The notes under the pieces are model-generated. The model saw only the letters and a list, made by a program, of their open reading frames with translations, ran no database searches and was not told the DNA's origin. A stretch of 64,000 nt of DNA from Streptococcus pneumoniae (GTDB lineage: Bacteria > Bacillota > Bacilli > Lactobacillales > Streptococcaceae), in contig NZ_CFGI01000002.1 in NCBI RefSeq assembly GCF_001347015.1, positions 62,001 through 126,000 of the forward strand, in the 5' to 3' direction. This document shows positions 10,983 to 19,325 of this stretch, piece by piece. The position numbers were made by a program, and so were the translations under genes. The first letter of the stretch is position 1, and every line of letters starts with the position of its first letter.

Positions 10983-12307
10983 TTTTTAGATGGTGTGTGG
11001 ATGGCTATCTTCACTTCAAAGATTGTTCCTTTTGGTTTATTATCTTTGACAGTAATGGTTCCTTTTAGCGCATCTACAATTTGCTTGGCTAGGGATAATC
11101 CTAAACCGAAACCACCTTTTTGCCGAGTTCTAGCCTTGTCCACTCGATAAAAACGGTCAAAAATTTTCTTCTTATCTTCTGTCGAAATACCGACTCCATT
11201 ATCAGAAACAAGTAAATACAGATTGCGATCGGTCGCCGAGATAAGAAAATCAATTTCACCATCCTCTTCAGTATACTTGACAGCATTATCGAAGAGAATC
11301 GTCATCAACTGCTTCAAGAGAAGTTGATCCGTCACAATCGGACGATGGATCCGATTTTCAAAACGGAAGACACGATCATTTTCCGAAGCAATCATTTCAT
11401 AGTTTGTGAAAGTCGTATTGAAAAAACTGGTTGGAACTTCTGCAAGCTCCGGCTTAATCCCATCATCTCTCCGAGCTAAGTTCAGCAAGTTTGTCGTCAA
11501 AAAACGCATATTTCGGACTTCTTCCAAACTCGATGCAATGCTTTCGCTCACATCCATAATGGTAGCTTCCGGCTTACGGAAAAGGGTCTCTAAGCGATTT
11601 TGCAAAACTGCAAGTGGAGTTCGTAACTCATGACTGGCATTTTCCACAAAGGACTGTTGCTTCTGCATGCTCTCAAGCAGGGGCCTAACACTAACCCTAG
11701 CTAGATAGAGACTGGCAAGCAAAGACAAAATCCAGAAACTTGCCATCACAATCACAATCAATTGCTCATGCTTTTGACTGGCCTGCTCCAACTGACTGGT
11801 ATTTATCAAGACAGCAGCATACTTGATATTGGTTGAAACCGAACTGATATTGGTTTCCATCAAAATCATACGATAGATTTCTTCCTGCCCATAGCTATTA
11901 AAAACCTGAATCTGGTAGATATGTCCTAGTTCTTTTTTCTCTAACTTAATCTTATCCAAGCCCAAAAATCGATTTCCAGAAAGAAGTTGAGTAAAGTTCT
12001 TATCAAAGAGAATGACTTCCGTATTGGAACTGACATTGGGTTTCACCTCAGTCTTGCTAGTATCTGTAGCGGCATTCTCTAAATCTTTAATCTCTTCTGT
12101 TGCCCTATTTACAGCAAGCTGAATAACTGCCTGAGGATTTTCACTTAGTCCATGAAGCTTATCATCCACCGAAGTATAGAGACTCGAATGCATGACCTGC
12201 AAAATAATCAGAGTCATGGTAGAGAAAATCAGAGTGAAGACACCAAAGTTGCGGATAAAATAACTAAAGTCATCCGCATACCATGTTTTTTTTAGTTTAC
12301 TGAACAT
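10973..12307 (-). CDS. ciaH: Sensor histidine kinase CiaH
   Basis: Membrane sensor of the CiaRH system, which controls competence, beta-lactam tolerance and small csRNAs in pneumococcus. Two membrane segments (about 21-43 and 183-204) flank an extracellular domain. The H box is [13 protein letters not shown] with H226, followed by N (LFDNAVKY), G1 (DNGVGIS), F and G2 ([12 protein letters not shown]) motifs. The 444-residue length is standard. T230, which is changed to Pro in a known cefotaxime-resistant laboratory mutant, is Thr here. It overlaps ciaR by 11 nt. Confidence 0.96.
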   Translation of the reverse strand: MFSKLKKTWYADDFSYFIRNFGVFTLIFSTMTLIILQVMHSSLYTSVDDKLHGLSENPQAVIQLAVNRATEEIKDLENAATDTSKTEVKPNVSSNTEVILFDKNFTQLLSGNRFLGLDKIKLEKKELGHIYQIQVFNSYGQEEIYRMILMETNISSVSTNIKYAAVLINTSQLEQASQKHEQLIVIVMASFWILSLLASLYLARVSVRPLLESMQKQQSFVENASHELRTPLAVLQNRLETLFRKPEATIMDVSESIASSLEEVRNMRFLTTNLLNLARRDDGIKPELAEVPTSFFNTTFTNYEMIASENDRVFRFENRIHRPIVTDQLLLKQLMTILFDNAVKYTEEDGEIDFLISATDRNLYLLVSDNGVGISTEDKKKIFDRFYRVDKARTRQKGGFGLGLSLAKQIVDALKGTITVKDNKPKGTIFEVKIAIHTPSKKKK

Positions 12308-12971
12308 CTTTTAAAATATACCCAACACTGCGCAAGGTTTGCAAATTCTCTGCAAAAGTGGTTCCTTTTAATTTCTTACGGACTTTTGAAACATAAACTT
12401 CGACAACCGAAATCGTTGTGTCACTATCAAATCCCCATAGACGATCAAAAATCTGCGTCTTAGGCAAAATAACATTTTGATTTTGAAGGAAATAAACCAA
12501 TAAATCGAACTCTTTCCCCAGCAATTCGACAGTAGTATCTTCAACCTTAACGGTATTTGTTGATAAATTGATGAGAATATCTCCATAAGATAGCGTATTT
12601 TCATTAAACTTGCCTGAACGTTTGAGAAGGGCCTGAATCCGCATTTTGAGTTCTTCTAGGTAGAAAGGCTTGGTCAGATAATCATCCGCTCCCAGTTCAA
12701 ATCCATGTCCCTTGTCATCCAAACTTTCCTTGGCAGTCATGATCAGAACTGGAGTCGTAATTCCCTTTTCACGCAATTCTTTCAATACTTGGAAGCCATT
12801 TTTTTCAGGCAACATCAAATCGAGCAAAATCAAGTCATAGACGCCACTCTCAGCTTCGTAGAGACCTTCTTCACCATCAAATACCTGCATAACATCCGCA
12901 AAATCGTCTAAAAAGTCAAATACTGAATTTGACAGACCTAGGTCATCCTCAACTAATAAGATTTTTATCAT
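12297..12971 (-). CDS. ciaR: Response regulator CiaR
   Basis: OmpR/PhoB-type response regulator. The receiver domain (1-120) has acidic D9/D10, phosphoacceptor D51 ([12 protein letters not shown]) and the conserved Lys of TKPF; a winged-helix DNA-binding domain follows (about 130-224). It activates csRNA genes and many others at TTTAAG-N5-TTTAAG sites. The ATG has AAGGAGGAG upstream. ciaR and ciaH overlap, so they are translationally coupled. The promoter carries one exact TTTAAG half-site. Confidence 0.96.
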   Translation of the reverse strand: MIKILLVEDDLGLSNSVFDFLDDFADVMQVFDGEEGLYEAESGVYDLILLDLMLPEKNGFQVLKELREKGITTPVLIMTAKESLDDKGHGFELGADDYLTKPFYLEELKMRIQALLKRSGKFNENTLSYGDILINLSTNTVKVEDTTVELLGKEFDLLVYFLQNQNVILPKTQIFDRLWGFDSDTTISVVEVYVSKVRKKLKGTTFAENLQTLRSVGYILKDVQ

Positions 12972-12995
12972 GAGAAACTCCTCCTTATTAAAACC

Positions 12996-13017
12996 ATTAT
13001 ACCAAATTTGCCTTAAA
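12996..13017 (-). promoter_or_regulatory. ciaR promoter with partial CiaR site
   Basis: Minus strand reads TTTAAG-GCAAA-TTTGG-TATAAT. TATAAT is at 13001-12996. TTTAAG plus N5 plus TTTGGT resembles the CiaR repeat with a poor second half, so autoregulation is possible but unproven. Confidence 0.5.
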
Positions 13018-13059
13018 AAAAACTCAACTCCCTCTCACTTTAAGAGAGAAAGTTGAGTT
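13013..13059 (-). terminator. Terminator of pepN
   Basis: Long hairpin with stem arms AACTCAACT and AGTTGAGTT plus inner CTCTC/GAGAG pairing, followed by a run of eight T on the minus strand, just upstream of the ciaR promoter. Confidence 0.85.
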
Positions 13060-13078
13060 TTTATTATTTTACGAATGT

Positions 13079-15625
13079 TTAAGCTTTCCCATATTGAAGA
13101 ACGACTGCTTCCACTGCAGCTTTTTCACGGTTAATCAAGTCAACACGCGCTGCAATTTCCTTGATTCCCATACCGATGTTACGGCTAAGAGCAAGGTCAG
13201 AAAGTTGCGGTTCAAAGAATTCCTTGTACTCTGCCAAGCGTTGCTGAGTTTTAAATACATGCGCAGGAAGGATAACAAAGCTATCAAAGCTCATATCTCC
13301 ACCAAGAGCTGCCTTAATCCAAGCCCAGTTTTCACGCGCCCAAGACCAAGCTGTTTCCTGAGTTACTTGGTGAGCTAGGAATTGGTAATACCAAGCAGAC
13401 AAGTCCTGTGGTTTCACCACAAATTTGTCCTTCCAAGAAGCAATCAAGGTTTGGATATTGTCCGCATCTTTACTATAGGCAAGAGCGGCTGCCAACTGAC
13501 GTTTAAAGACAGCATCTGTTGCATGCGTATAAGTATCAAGATAAAGTGCTAACAAGTCTTTAGTCTCATGATGTTTCATCTCATTGATCAGAACTTGTGA
13601 GCGAATAGCTGCTGGAAGTCCTGCAAGATTCTCCTTGTGAGCCACGAAGATTTGGCTAGCGACTTGACTAGCTTCTGCATCATTTGAGCGAATCATCATA
13701 GAAACAGCCACCTGACGAACCAATTCATCCTCATCTGATTCGCCATCTTTAGCTTCAAAACCAAGACGGTTATAGTTGTGACGAGCCAATTTAGCAACCA
13801 AGGCTTTGAAGGCTCTTTCAGCTTCTGTTCCTTCATCGATAAAGCGCTCAAGGGCAGAAATTACTTCAGAAACAGCTGAAACGACAAGGTAAGATTCTTC
13901 TTTAGCAAGTTTATCAAGGACTGGGAGCAAGTCTGCATAAGAAATGTGTCCTGCTTCAGCAAGCAAGCGACGTTCTTGGACGATTTGCAGTTTACTTGTA
14001 TTATCAAGCTCAACTAGGTCAGCAAGAACAGCTTCTAACAAGTCTCCTTGATAGTCTGTAATGTAGTGGGCTGTATTTTCTGTGTTGAGGCGAAGTGCTG
14101 TTTTGTTTTCAGCAAGAAGAGCTGCGTAGCCAGGAATTTCGATACTTTCAGTTTCAAGTGTATCAGGCAAGCCTTTCCAGTTGCTATTGAGTGGCACAAC
14201 CCAGAGACGGTTCTTATCTTCGTGCTCACCGATGAAGAATTGTTTTTGTGAAATCTTCAAGACATCATTTTCAACTTTAACAGTGAGAACTGGATAACCA
14301 GGTTGTTCCAACCAAGAATCCATGAAGGCTGCAACATCACGACCAGATGCTTGACCAAGAGCATCCCAAAGGTCACGACCAATTGTATTGCTGTATTGAT
14401 GTTTTTCAAAGTAGGCGTGCAAACCTTTGGCAAAATCGGCATCACCTAGCCAACGACGAAGCATGTGCATGAGGCGACTTCCTTTGGCATAGACGATAGC
14501 TCCGTCAAAGAGCGTATTGATTTCATCTGGATGTTTAACTTCGACGTGGACAGACTGAACACCATCAGTCGCATCGCGTTCAAGAGCGTGAGGTACTCCA
14601 CCTGTTTGGAAATCTTCAAAAATATTCCAGCTTGGTTCAATAGCATCCACACAGACGTACTCCATCATATTAGCAAAGCTTTCATTGAGCCAAAGGTCAT
14701 CCCACCATTTCATAGTTACGAGGTTACCAAACCATTGGTGAGCCAATTCATGGGCCACAACAAGGGCAACTTGTTGACGGCTTGCAAATGTTGAGTTCTC
14801 ATCCACAACCAAGTAAACTTCACGGTAGGTCACAAGACCCCAGTTTTCCATAGCACCAGCTGAGAAGTCAGGAAGGGCGATGTGGAGAGATTGAGGGATT
14901 GGGTACTTAACTCCGTAGTAATCTTCGTAAAACTCGATTGAGCGAACAGCGATGTCCAGTGAGAAATCAAGGTTAGAAAGTGGATGTGCTTTGGTCGAGT
15001 AGACACCTACAAGGGTACCGTTTTTAGTTTTAGCCGTCACACCTTGCAAATTACCCGCAACAAAGGCTAACAAGTAAGAAGACATGCGAGGTGTTGTCTC
15101 AAACTTCCAGATACCTGTTTCCTTACGCTTTTCAACATCGATTTCTGGCATGTTAGACAAGGCCAATTCACCTTCTGCTTGGTCAAAACGTAGAGAGAGG
15201 TCAAAAGTTGCTTTGGCTTCTGGCTCATCCACACATGGGAAGGCTTCGCGCGCAAAATGGCTCTCGAACTGAGTAGACAAGACTTCCTTCTTGACTCCAT
15301 CAACTGTGTAATAAGAAGGGTAAATCCCTGTCATGTTGTCTGTAATTTTTCCTGAGAAAGCGATAACCACTTCAACTTGACCAGCCTCAGCTAATTCGAT
15401 ATGAAGGGCTTCATTTTCATGGTCAACTGTATATGGACGAGCTTGACCTGCAACTTCTACAGAAGCGATTTCCAAGTCTTTTTGATGAAGGGAAATACGG
15501 TCACTCTGTGCTTGACCAGTGATGGTCACTTTCCCTGAAAACGTCTTGGTCTCACGACTCAAGTCTAAAAATAAATCATAATGTTCAGGAACAAATTGCT
15601 TAATAAAATGTTCAACTGCTTGCAT
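13079..15625 (-). CDS. pepN: Aminopeptidase N (M1 zinc metallopeptidase)
   Basis: Cytoplasmic broad-specificity aminopeptidase that completes peptide breakdown. It has the GAMENWG substrate-binding motif and the zinc site HELAHQWFGN followed 18 residues later by the Glu of LNESFA. The 848-residue length matches lactococcal and streptococcal PepN. There is no signal peptide. The ATG has AGGAG upstream. The gene is transcribed alone: a strong terminator follows, and a TATAAT box lies about 55 nt upstream. A perfect hairpin lies in its leader. Confidence 0.96.
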   Translation of the reverse strand: MQAVEHFIKQFVPEHYDLFLDLSRETKTFSGKVTITGQAQSDRISLHQKDLEIASVEVAGQARPYTVDHENEALHIELAEAGQVEVVIAFSGKITDNMTGIYPSYYTVDGVKKEVLSTQFESHFAREAFPCVDEPEAKATFDLSLRFDQAEGELALSNMPEIDVEKRKETGIWKFETTPRMSSYLLAFVAGNLQGVTAKTKNGTLVGVYSTKAHPLSNLDFSLDIAVRSIEFYEDYYGVKYPIPQSLHIALPDFSAGAMENWGLVTYREVYLVVDENSTFASRQQVALVVAHELAHQWFGNLVTMKWWDDLWLNESFANMMEYVCVDAIEPSWNIFEDFQTGGVPHALERDATDGVQSVHVEVKHPDEINTLFDGAIVYAKGSRLMHMLRRWLGDADFAKGLHAYFEKHQYSNTIGRDLWDALGQASGRDVAAFMDSWLEQPGYPVLTVKVENDVLKISQKQFFIGEHEDKNRLWVVPLNSNWKGLPDTLETESIEIPGYAALLAENKTALRLNTENTAHYITDYQGDLLEAVLADLVELDNTSKLQIVQERRLLAEAGHISYADLLPVLDKLAKEESYLVVSAVSEVISALERFIDEGTEAERAFKALVAKLARHNYNRLGFEAKDGESDEDELVRQVAVSMMIRSNDAEASQVASQIFVAHKENLAGLPAAIRSQVLINEMKHHETKDLLALYLDTYTHATDAVFKRQLAAALAYSKDADNIQTLIASWKDKFVVKPQDLSAWYYQFLAHQVTQETAWSWARENWAWIKAALGGDMSFDSFVILPAHVFKTQQRLAEYKEFFEPQLSDLALSRNIGMGIKEIAARVDLINREKAAVEAVVLQYGKA

Positions 15626-15646
15626 AGTTTTCTCCTATCTAAGTTT

Positions 15647-15682
15647 AAGAGCTAGAGCTCTTCTTCAAACAAACTTATTATA
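15647..15682 (-). promoter_or_regulatory. pepN promoter and leader hairpin
   Basis: TATAAT on the minus strand at about 15682-15677. In the leader, AAGAGCT-AG-AGCTCTT (15647-15662) is a perfect 7-2-7 inverted repeat lying some 10 nt before the RBS. It may tune mRNA stability or bind a regulator; there is no T run, so it is not a terminator. Confidence 0.5.
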
Positions 15683-15746
15683 TCATATTTTGCTTGAGAA
15701 AAAAGGATTGGACGGCGATTTACAAAACTTTCTTCCGTCTAGCAGT

Positions 15747-16187
15747 CTACAGGGGGTAGACCTTGCGAAATTCTTCTAAAACAACTTTGCTGTCAGGTGT
15801 AAAAGTCTGTCCTGCCTCCCTCATCCACTCTGTGAAAAAGTCCTCATGAACCTGACGCCAATAGGCTAGGGATTTATCACCTTCCCCTTCTTTGAAGGCA
15901 TGGTCAGCTGACACTTGATTGAAGGGTTCAACAGAAACCTTTGTAATTTCAACAATGCAGACAGCCTGATTTTGACTATCTAAAATGACATCAAAGGTGC
16001 CTTCTTGCGGAAGGGGTTCATCTTCTAGTGCGTAGAGGTCATAGGCTGACGCTGTTGCTGTCTTTTCGCCTTTAAAAACCAAATCTGCCAAGAGATCGGC
16101 TTCCACTCCAAAAGCCCAAGCATCGATTTCATCTCCGATAGAAGGATTGATTTTCTTGTAGGCATTCCACATTTCTTGCGGTGTCAT
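15747..16187 (-). CDS. ASCH domain protein
   Basis: A 146-residue protein of the ASCH (PUA-like) superfamily, whose members bind RNA or hydrolyse modified nucleosides such as N4-acetylcytidine. Features seen are MWNAYKKINP at the start, WAFGVEADLLADLVFKGEKTATAS (the GxKxxT-type substrate pocket) and a Trp-rich LAYWRQVHEDFF segment. It is the last gene of a six-gene run. Its ATG overlaps the upstream stop codon in ATGA, so translation is coupled. No clear terminator follows. The exact substrate cannot be read from the sequence. Confidence 0.8.
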   Translation of the reverse strand: MTPQEMWNAYKKINPSIGDEIDAWAFGVEADLLADLVFKGEKTATASAYDLYALEDEPLPQEGTFDVILDSQNQAVCIVEITKVSVEPFNQVSADHAFKEGEGDKSLAYWRQVHEDFFTEWMREAGQTFTPDSKVVLEEFRKVYPL

Positions 16188-17035
16188 GGGTTGCTCCTTT
16201 GTAATTTTTTACTTTCTTCTTTTATGTATTTGAGATGGTCTGGATGGTCAATTTCTAAATCAAAAATCTCCGGAATAGAGCTATAGTGGATAATGCATTC
16301 GATACCCATCTGATTCATTTTTTGTATGAAAGAAACATTCAGATAGCCTGCTACAGCAAAATCAATCTTGTTCTTCCTTGCTTTATCCTGCATCTGTCTC
16401 AACATATCTACCATTATTGGACTTTCCATATCATGCCATTGACTGTTTCTCACAGTCGCAAAAACAAAGGAAGTCAAATCATTCATTCCAACTACAATCT
16501 TCGAAATACCAGCTTCCAGTATGCTGTCTAAGTCAAAATATGCTGACGGTAATTCAATCATTGTGCCAATTTTTCCAGTAAAACCATACTGACGCAATAC
16601 TGTAATAGCTTGCTTTAACTGCTCAGCATCATTGACAAAAGGAAAAATAACAGACAGATTGGGATTGGTTTGATAAACTTCTGTAACGACATGTGCTTCA
16701 GCCTGAAATTCATCCAGACACGCCAGCAAACGCCTAGTTCCTCTATAACCAAACAAGGGATGATTTTCATCAAAATACTCTTTAGTCCCCTTTAGACAAT
16801 TAGCTTCTGTATTCGTTAATTCAGTAAAACGATACCAGACATCTTCATCTGAGTACAGGGAGCAAATAGTATCAAGATAATCTTTCACAAATTGCTGACA
16901 ACTTGGTAATAGTATGTTGTGGTTGAGTTCTCTCAACAAATATTCCCCACGAATCATGCCAACATGATGAAATAGTTGTGGGTAAACTTTTTCATCAAGT
17001 TTTTCGCCACTAAGAGCAAGTTGGTTCCTCATCAT
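16184..17035 (-). CDS. Orphan PEP-utilising enzyme TIM-barrel domain protein
   Basis: A 283-residue protein resembling only the C-terminal PEP-binding barrel of enzyme I, PEP synthase and PPDK. Matches are VGMIRGEYLLR, HPLFGYRGTRR, FPFVNDAEQLKQA, GTMIELPSAYF and VVGMNDLTSF. The swivelling phosphohistidine domain and ATP-grasp domain are absent. The catalytic Cys near the end of the family barrel is not visible: that segment reads AVAGYLNVSF. It therefore cannot be a normal phosphotransferase; a lyase/aldolase-like or binding role is possible. The ATG at 17032 has the better spacing from GAGG; 17035 is also in frame. It is coupled to the ASCH gene. Confidence 0.6.
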   Translation of the reverse strand: MMRNQLALSGEKLDEKVYPQLFHHVGMIRGEYLLRELNHNILLPSCQQFVKDYLDTICSLYSDEDVWYRFTELTNTEANCLKGTKEYFDENHPLFGYRGTRRLLACLDEFQAEAHVVTEVYQTNPNLSVIFPFVNDAEQLKQAITVLRQYGFTGKIGTMIELPSAYFDLDSILEAGISKIVVGMNDLTSFVFATVRNSQWHDMESPIMVDMLRQMQDKARKNKIDFAVAGYLNVSFIQKMNQMGIECIIHYSSIPEIFDLEIDHPDHLKYIKEESKKLQRSNP

Positions 17036-17070
17036 TCACCTCGTCTTAAAAGATACAATATCAGATATCA

Positions 17071-17799
17071 CTACATGAAACTTTCCTCTAGTTCAAAAGC
17101 TTCATAAGGTTCAACTAACTCATATCCTAAAAATTCTGCTACTTTTTTGGAAGCCTCGTTATGAGCATCCCAAAGTGGAAACATATCTCTATTTAAACTC
17201 TCTAGAATCATTGCAGCACCAAGCTTTTTAGCAAATCCATTTCCTTGTTCGTTTGGTCTAGTTGCAACTTCCACTTCAACTGCTCCACGGTAAACTAACC
17301 CTGAGGAAATCCCAGCAATCAGTTCATTATTTTTAAGAATCACAAAGCCAAATCCACCTTTTAAAACAAAATCCTGATAGGACTCAAAATTCCCCTGTAA
17401 ATCCTGTGACCATTCTTCCGTAGAAAAGCAGTTATAAATATGATTATCAATAGGCACAATATTGTAACCTTCCTCTAAATGAGTAACTAGATCATTTAGA
17501 AATTTAACTTGAAAATTTGCCTTATCTTTAAAAGAATAGCGAGTAAAAGAATTTAGCCCCACTTTCCGATGCAGAAAATCTTGCCAATTAGTATTTTCTG
17601 AAATAATAATCTTATAATCTAAACCATATTTTCTAACAAAATCTTCCCAAAATCTGGAATCCAACTCCCCTGCTAGGTATAGAAAATTCCCAACATCATA
17701 AAAGCTTGTTGTCCTATCATTGTTTCGGTAGACAGTTCCAATTTGAGATTTAAGACCATAGAGAACCATATTTTTCTTCCATGTTTTAAATAGTTCCAT
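17071..17799 (-). CDS. GNAT acetyltransferase with N-terminal extension
   Basis: About 242 residues. The N-terminal half has no obvious motif. The C-terminal half is a GNAT domain with the acetyl-CoA loop RPNEQGNGFAKKLG and the closing WDAHNEASKKVAEFLGYE. The layout resembles the GNAT_acetyltran family. Substrate unknown. I chose the ATG at 17799, which has a G-rich site (GGGGGG) 3 nt away and lies 8 nt after the Nudix stop; an in-frame TTG at 17823 would overlap the Nudix gene. Member of the six-gene operon. Confidence 0.75.
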   Translation of the reverse strand: MELFKTWKKNMVLYGLKSQIGTVYRNNDRTTSFYDVGNFLYLAGELDSRFWEDFVRKYGLDYKIIISENTNWQDFLHRKVGLNSFTRYSFKDKANFQVKFLNDLVTHLEEGYNIVPIDNHIYNCFSTEEWSQDLQGNFESYQDFVLKGGFGFVILKNNELIAGISSGLVYRGAVEVEVATRPNEQGNGFAKKLGAAMILESLNRDMFPLWDAHNEASKKVAEFLGYELVEPYEAFELEESFM

Positions 17800-17807
17800 T
17801 ATCCCCC

Positions 17808-18287
17808 CTACTTCACCTTCCAATTCATGTAAGAGCTCTTGTCCAGTTCTGGAAATCCTAATAATTCAGACTTAACCTTCAAGACTAATGGCGATGCATT
17901 TTCTTCTGTGATCTCTTGAATATCCATCCAAATATATCCAAGTGAATCATTCGCACCATCAGACACAGCTTCCGAAATTGTAACTAGAGGTACACTCTCA
18001 TTCATTTCAATATCATACAAGGCCATGATATGATGAACCATAAAATTTTTTAACTCTTCCCTGACGAAAACATCGTAGATTCGAGGATTAGAGTAGCTTC
18101 TAACAGTAAATCCCGTCTCTTCCATAACTTCTCTAGTCAGCGTTTCCGTCAGTCCTTCACCAAGTTGCTGACTGCCTCCAGGTAGATCATACCGATGTTG
18201 ATAAGGGCCTCTCGTTTTTTCAATGCAGAGTAACTTCCCATTTTCTAAGCAAACAGCGTAGACTCCAAAGTGTCTTTTGATTTCCAT
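17808..18287 (-). CDS. Nudix hydrolase
   Basis: A 159-residue Nudix protein that would cleave a nucleoside diphosphate linked to some group X. The Nudix box is complete: GGSQQLGEGLTETLTREV followed by MEETG, fitting G-x5-E-x7-REV-x-EE-x-G. The RYDLPGG lead-in is typical of MutT-like members. The specificity part (C-terminal, WKVK end) gives no clear substrate. It lies 9 nt after the SDR stop and 8 nt before the GNAT start. Confidence 0.85.
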   Translation of the reverse strand: MEIKRHFGVYAVCLENGKLLCIEKTRGPYQHRYDLPGGSQQLGEGLTETLTREVMEETGFTVRSYSNPRIYDVFVREELKNFMVHHIMALYDIEMNESVPLVTISEAVSDGANDSLGYIWMDIQEITEENASPLVLKVKSELLGFPELDKSSYMNWKVK

Positions 18288-18296
18288 CAGATCCTC

Positions 18297-18995
18297 CTAC
18301 TTCAAAGACCAGCCACCGTCTACTGTAAGAATTTGTCCTTGCATGGCGCTTGCTTTTCCACTAGCTAAGAAAAGGCTAATCTCTGCTATTTCCTCTGGTT
18401 CAATCCAGCGCTTGATTGGTGTTTCACTAGCCACCCAGTCAGCCAATCCACCTGGCTCAAAATCTGCAGCAGTCATAGCTGTCTTGACTGCTCCTGGAGC
18501 GATACCAAATACCTGAATCCCAGCTTCTGCATAGTCTAAAGCCAACTGCTTAGTAAAGCCAGCCAAAGCATGCTTGGATGAAGTATAGGCGTGACCACCT
18601 CCACCTGCTAGGCTAGAAGCAATGGAACACATATTGATGATGATTCCCTTTTTATTTTCCAGCATTTGTGTCAAATAATAGCGAGTCAACTCAACAGGAG
18701 TCACATAGTTGATTTCAAAAATCTCTTGAATTTCCTGCGCTGATTGTTCCAATAGGGGTTTATAATCATCCAAAACTCCAGCAGTATTGCACAAAACATC
18801 TACCTGAGGACACCAGTCAAAAATAGGCTCCAAGTCCAAGGTCAAATCTCTCTGTAAAAAGCGAAAATCACCCTCTAAGAGTGGATTTTCACCTTGGTCC
18901 ACTCCATAAACTTGATAACACTTCTCTAAAAAGAGGCGAGCTTGAGCCAGACCAATCCCTGAACTCACTCCTGTAATCAATACACGTTTAGTCAT
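18297..18995 (-). CDS. Short-chain dehydrogenase/reductase
   Basis: A 232-residue classical SDR with Rossmann motif TGVSSGIG, structural NTAG (NNAG position), catalytic Ser of INMCSIAS, YTSSK (Tyr and Lys) and a C-terminal GQILTVDGGWSLK typical of FabG-like members. Asp after the second strand (GVDQG) suggests NAD(H), though this is not firm. It is not the fab-operon FabG. It overlaps the DUF2829 gene by 8 nt and leads into the Nudix gene, so it belongs to one transcript. Confidence 0.85.
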   Translation of the reverse strand: MTKRVLITGVSSGIGLAQARLFLEKCYQVYGVDQGENPLLEGDFRFLQRDLTLDLEPIFDWCPQVDVLCNTAGVLDDYKPLLEQSAQEIQEIFEINYVTPVELTRYYLTQMLENKKGIIINMCSIASSLAGGGGHAYTSSKHALAGFTKQLALDYAEAGIQVFGIAPGAVKTAMTAADFEPGGLADWVASETPIKRWIEPEEIAEISLFLASGKASAMQGQILTVDGGWSLK

Positions 18996-19224
18996 TCACT
19001 TCTACCCAATCCGTCGCCAAAACATCACAAGGTGTCGGACTCCACATGGAAAAACCTTCTCCTTCTCCAGACACGTTGATTAGGAAATAGGGTGTCACTT
19101 CAAGTGCAACCCCGTTTTGTTCAATGGTGTCAAAAAGCTGCACATAGTTTTCAGCACCTCCCCAACCAGTACGTACGTATTTTTTCTTAGCCTTTAACCC
19201 AGGTAGCATTTCTTCAAATGTCAT
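18988..19224 (-). CDS. DUF2829 (Tad2-like) small protein
   Basis: A 78-residue protein of the DUF2829 family: MTFEEMLPGLKAKKKYVRTG, a GGAENYVQLF strand and C-terminal PTPCDVLATDWVEV. From memory, phage DUF2829 proteins include Tad2, which blocks Thoeris immunity by binding cyclic ADP-ribose-type signals. Whether this chromosomal form binds a nucleotide is inference. It is the first gene of the six-gene operon, has AGGAG before its ATG and a TTGTTATAAT promoter at about 19268, and overlaps the SDR gene. Confidence 0.75.
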   Translation of the reverse strand: MTFEEMLPGLKAKKKYVRTGWGGAENYVQLFDTIEQNGVALEVTPYFLINVSGEGEGFSMWSPTPCDVLATDWVEVND

Positions 19225-19258
19225 GGTTTTCTCCTTTTATTATATAGATAAATCTTCA

Positions 19259-19300
19259 CTTCATTATAACAAAAAACCGCTTTAAAACGGCTTTTTGACT
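19259..19300 (-). repeat. Terminator-promoter module, copy 1
   Basis: A 42-bp sequence also present at 20287-20328 with two differences. It holds an AAAAAGCCG/CGGTTTTTT hairpin (19271-19296, terminator of the aldo-keto reductase gene) run into TTGTTATAAT (TATAAT at 19268-19263), the promoter of the DUF2829 operon. Confidence 0.8.
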
Positions 19301-19325
19301 GTGATTTATTTACATCTGCTTCTAC

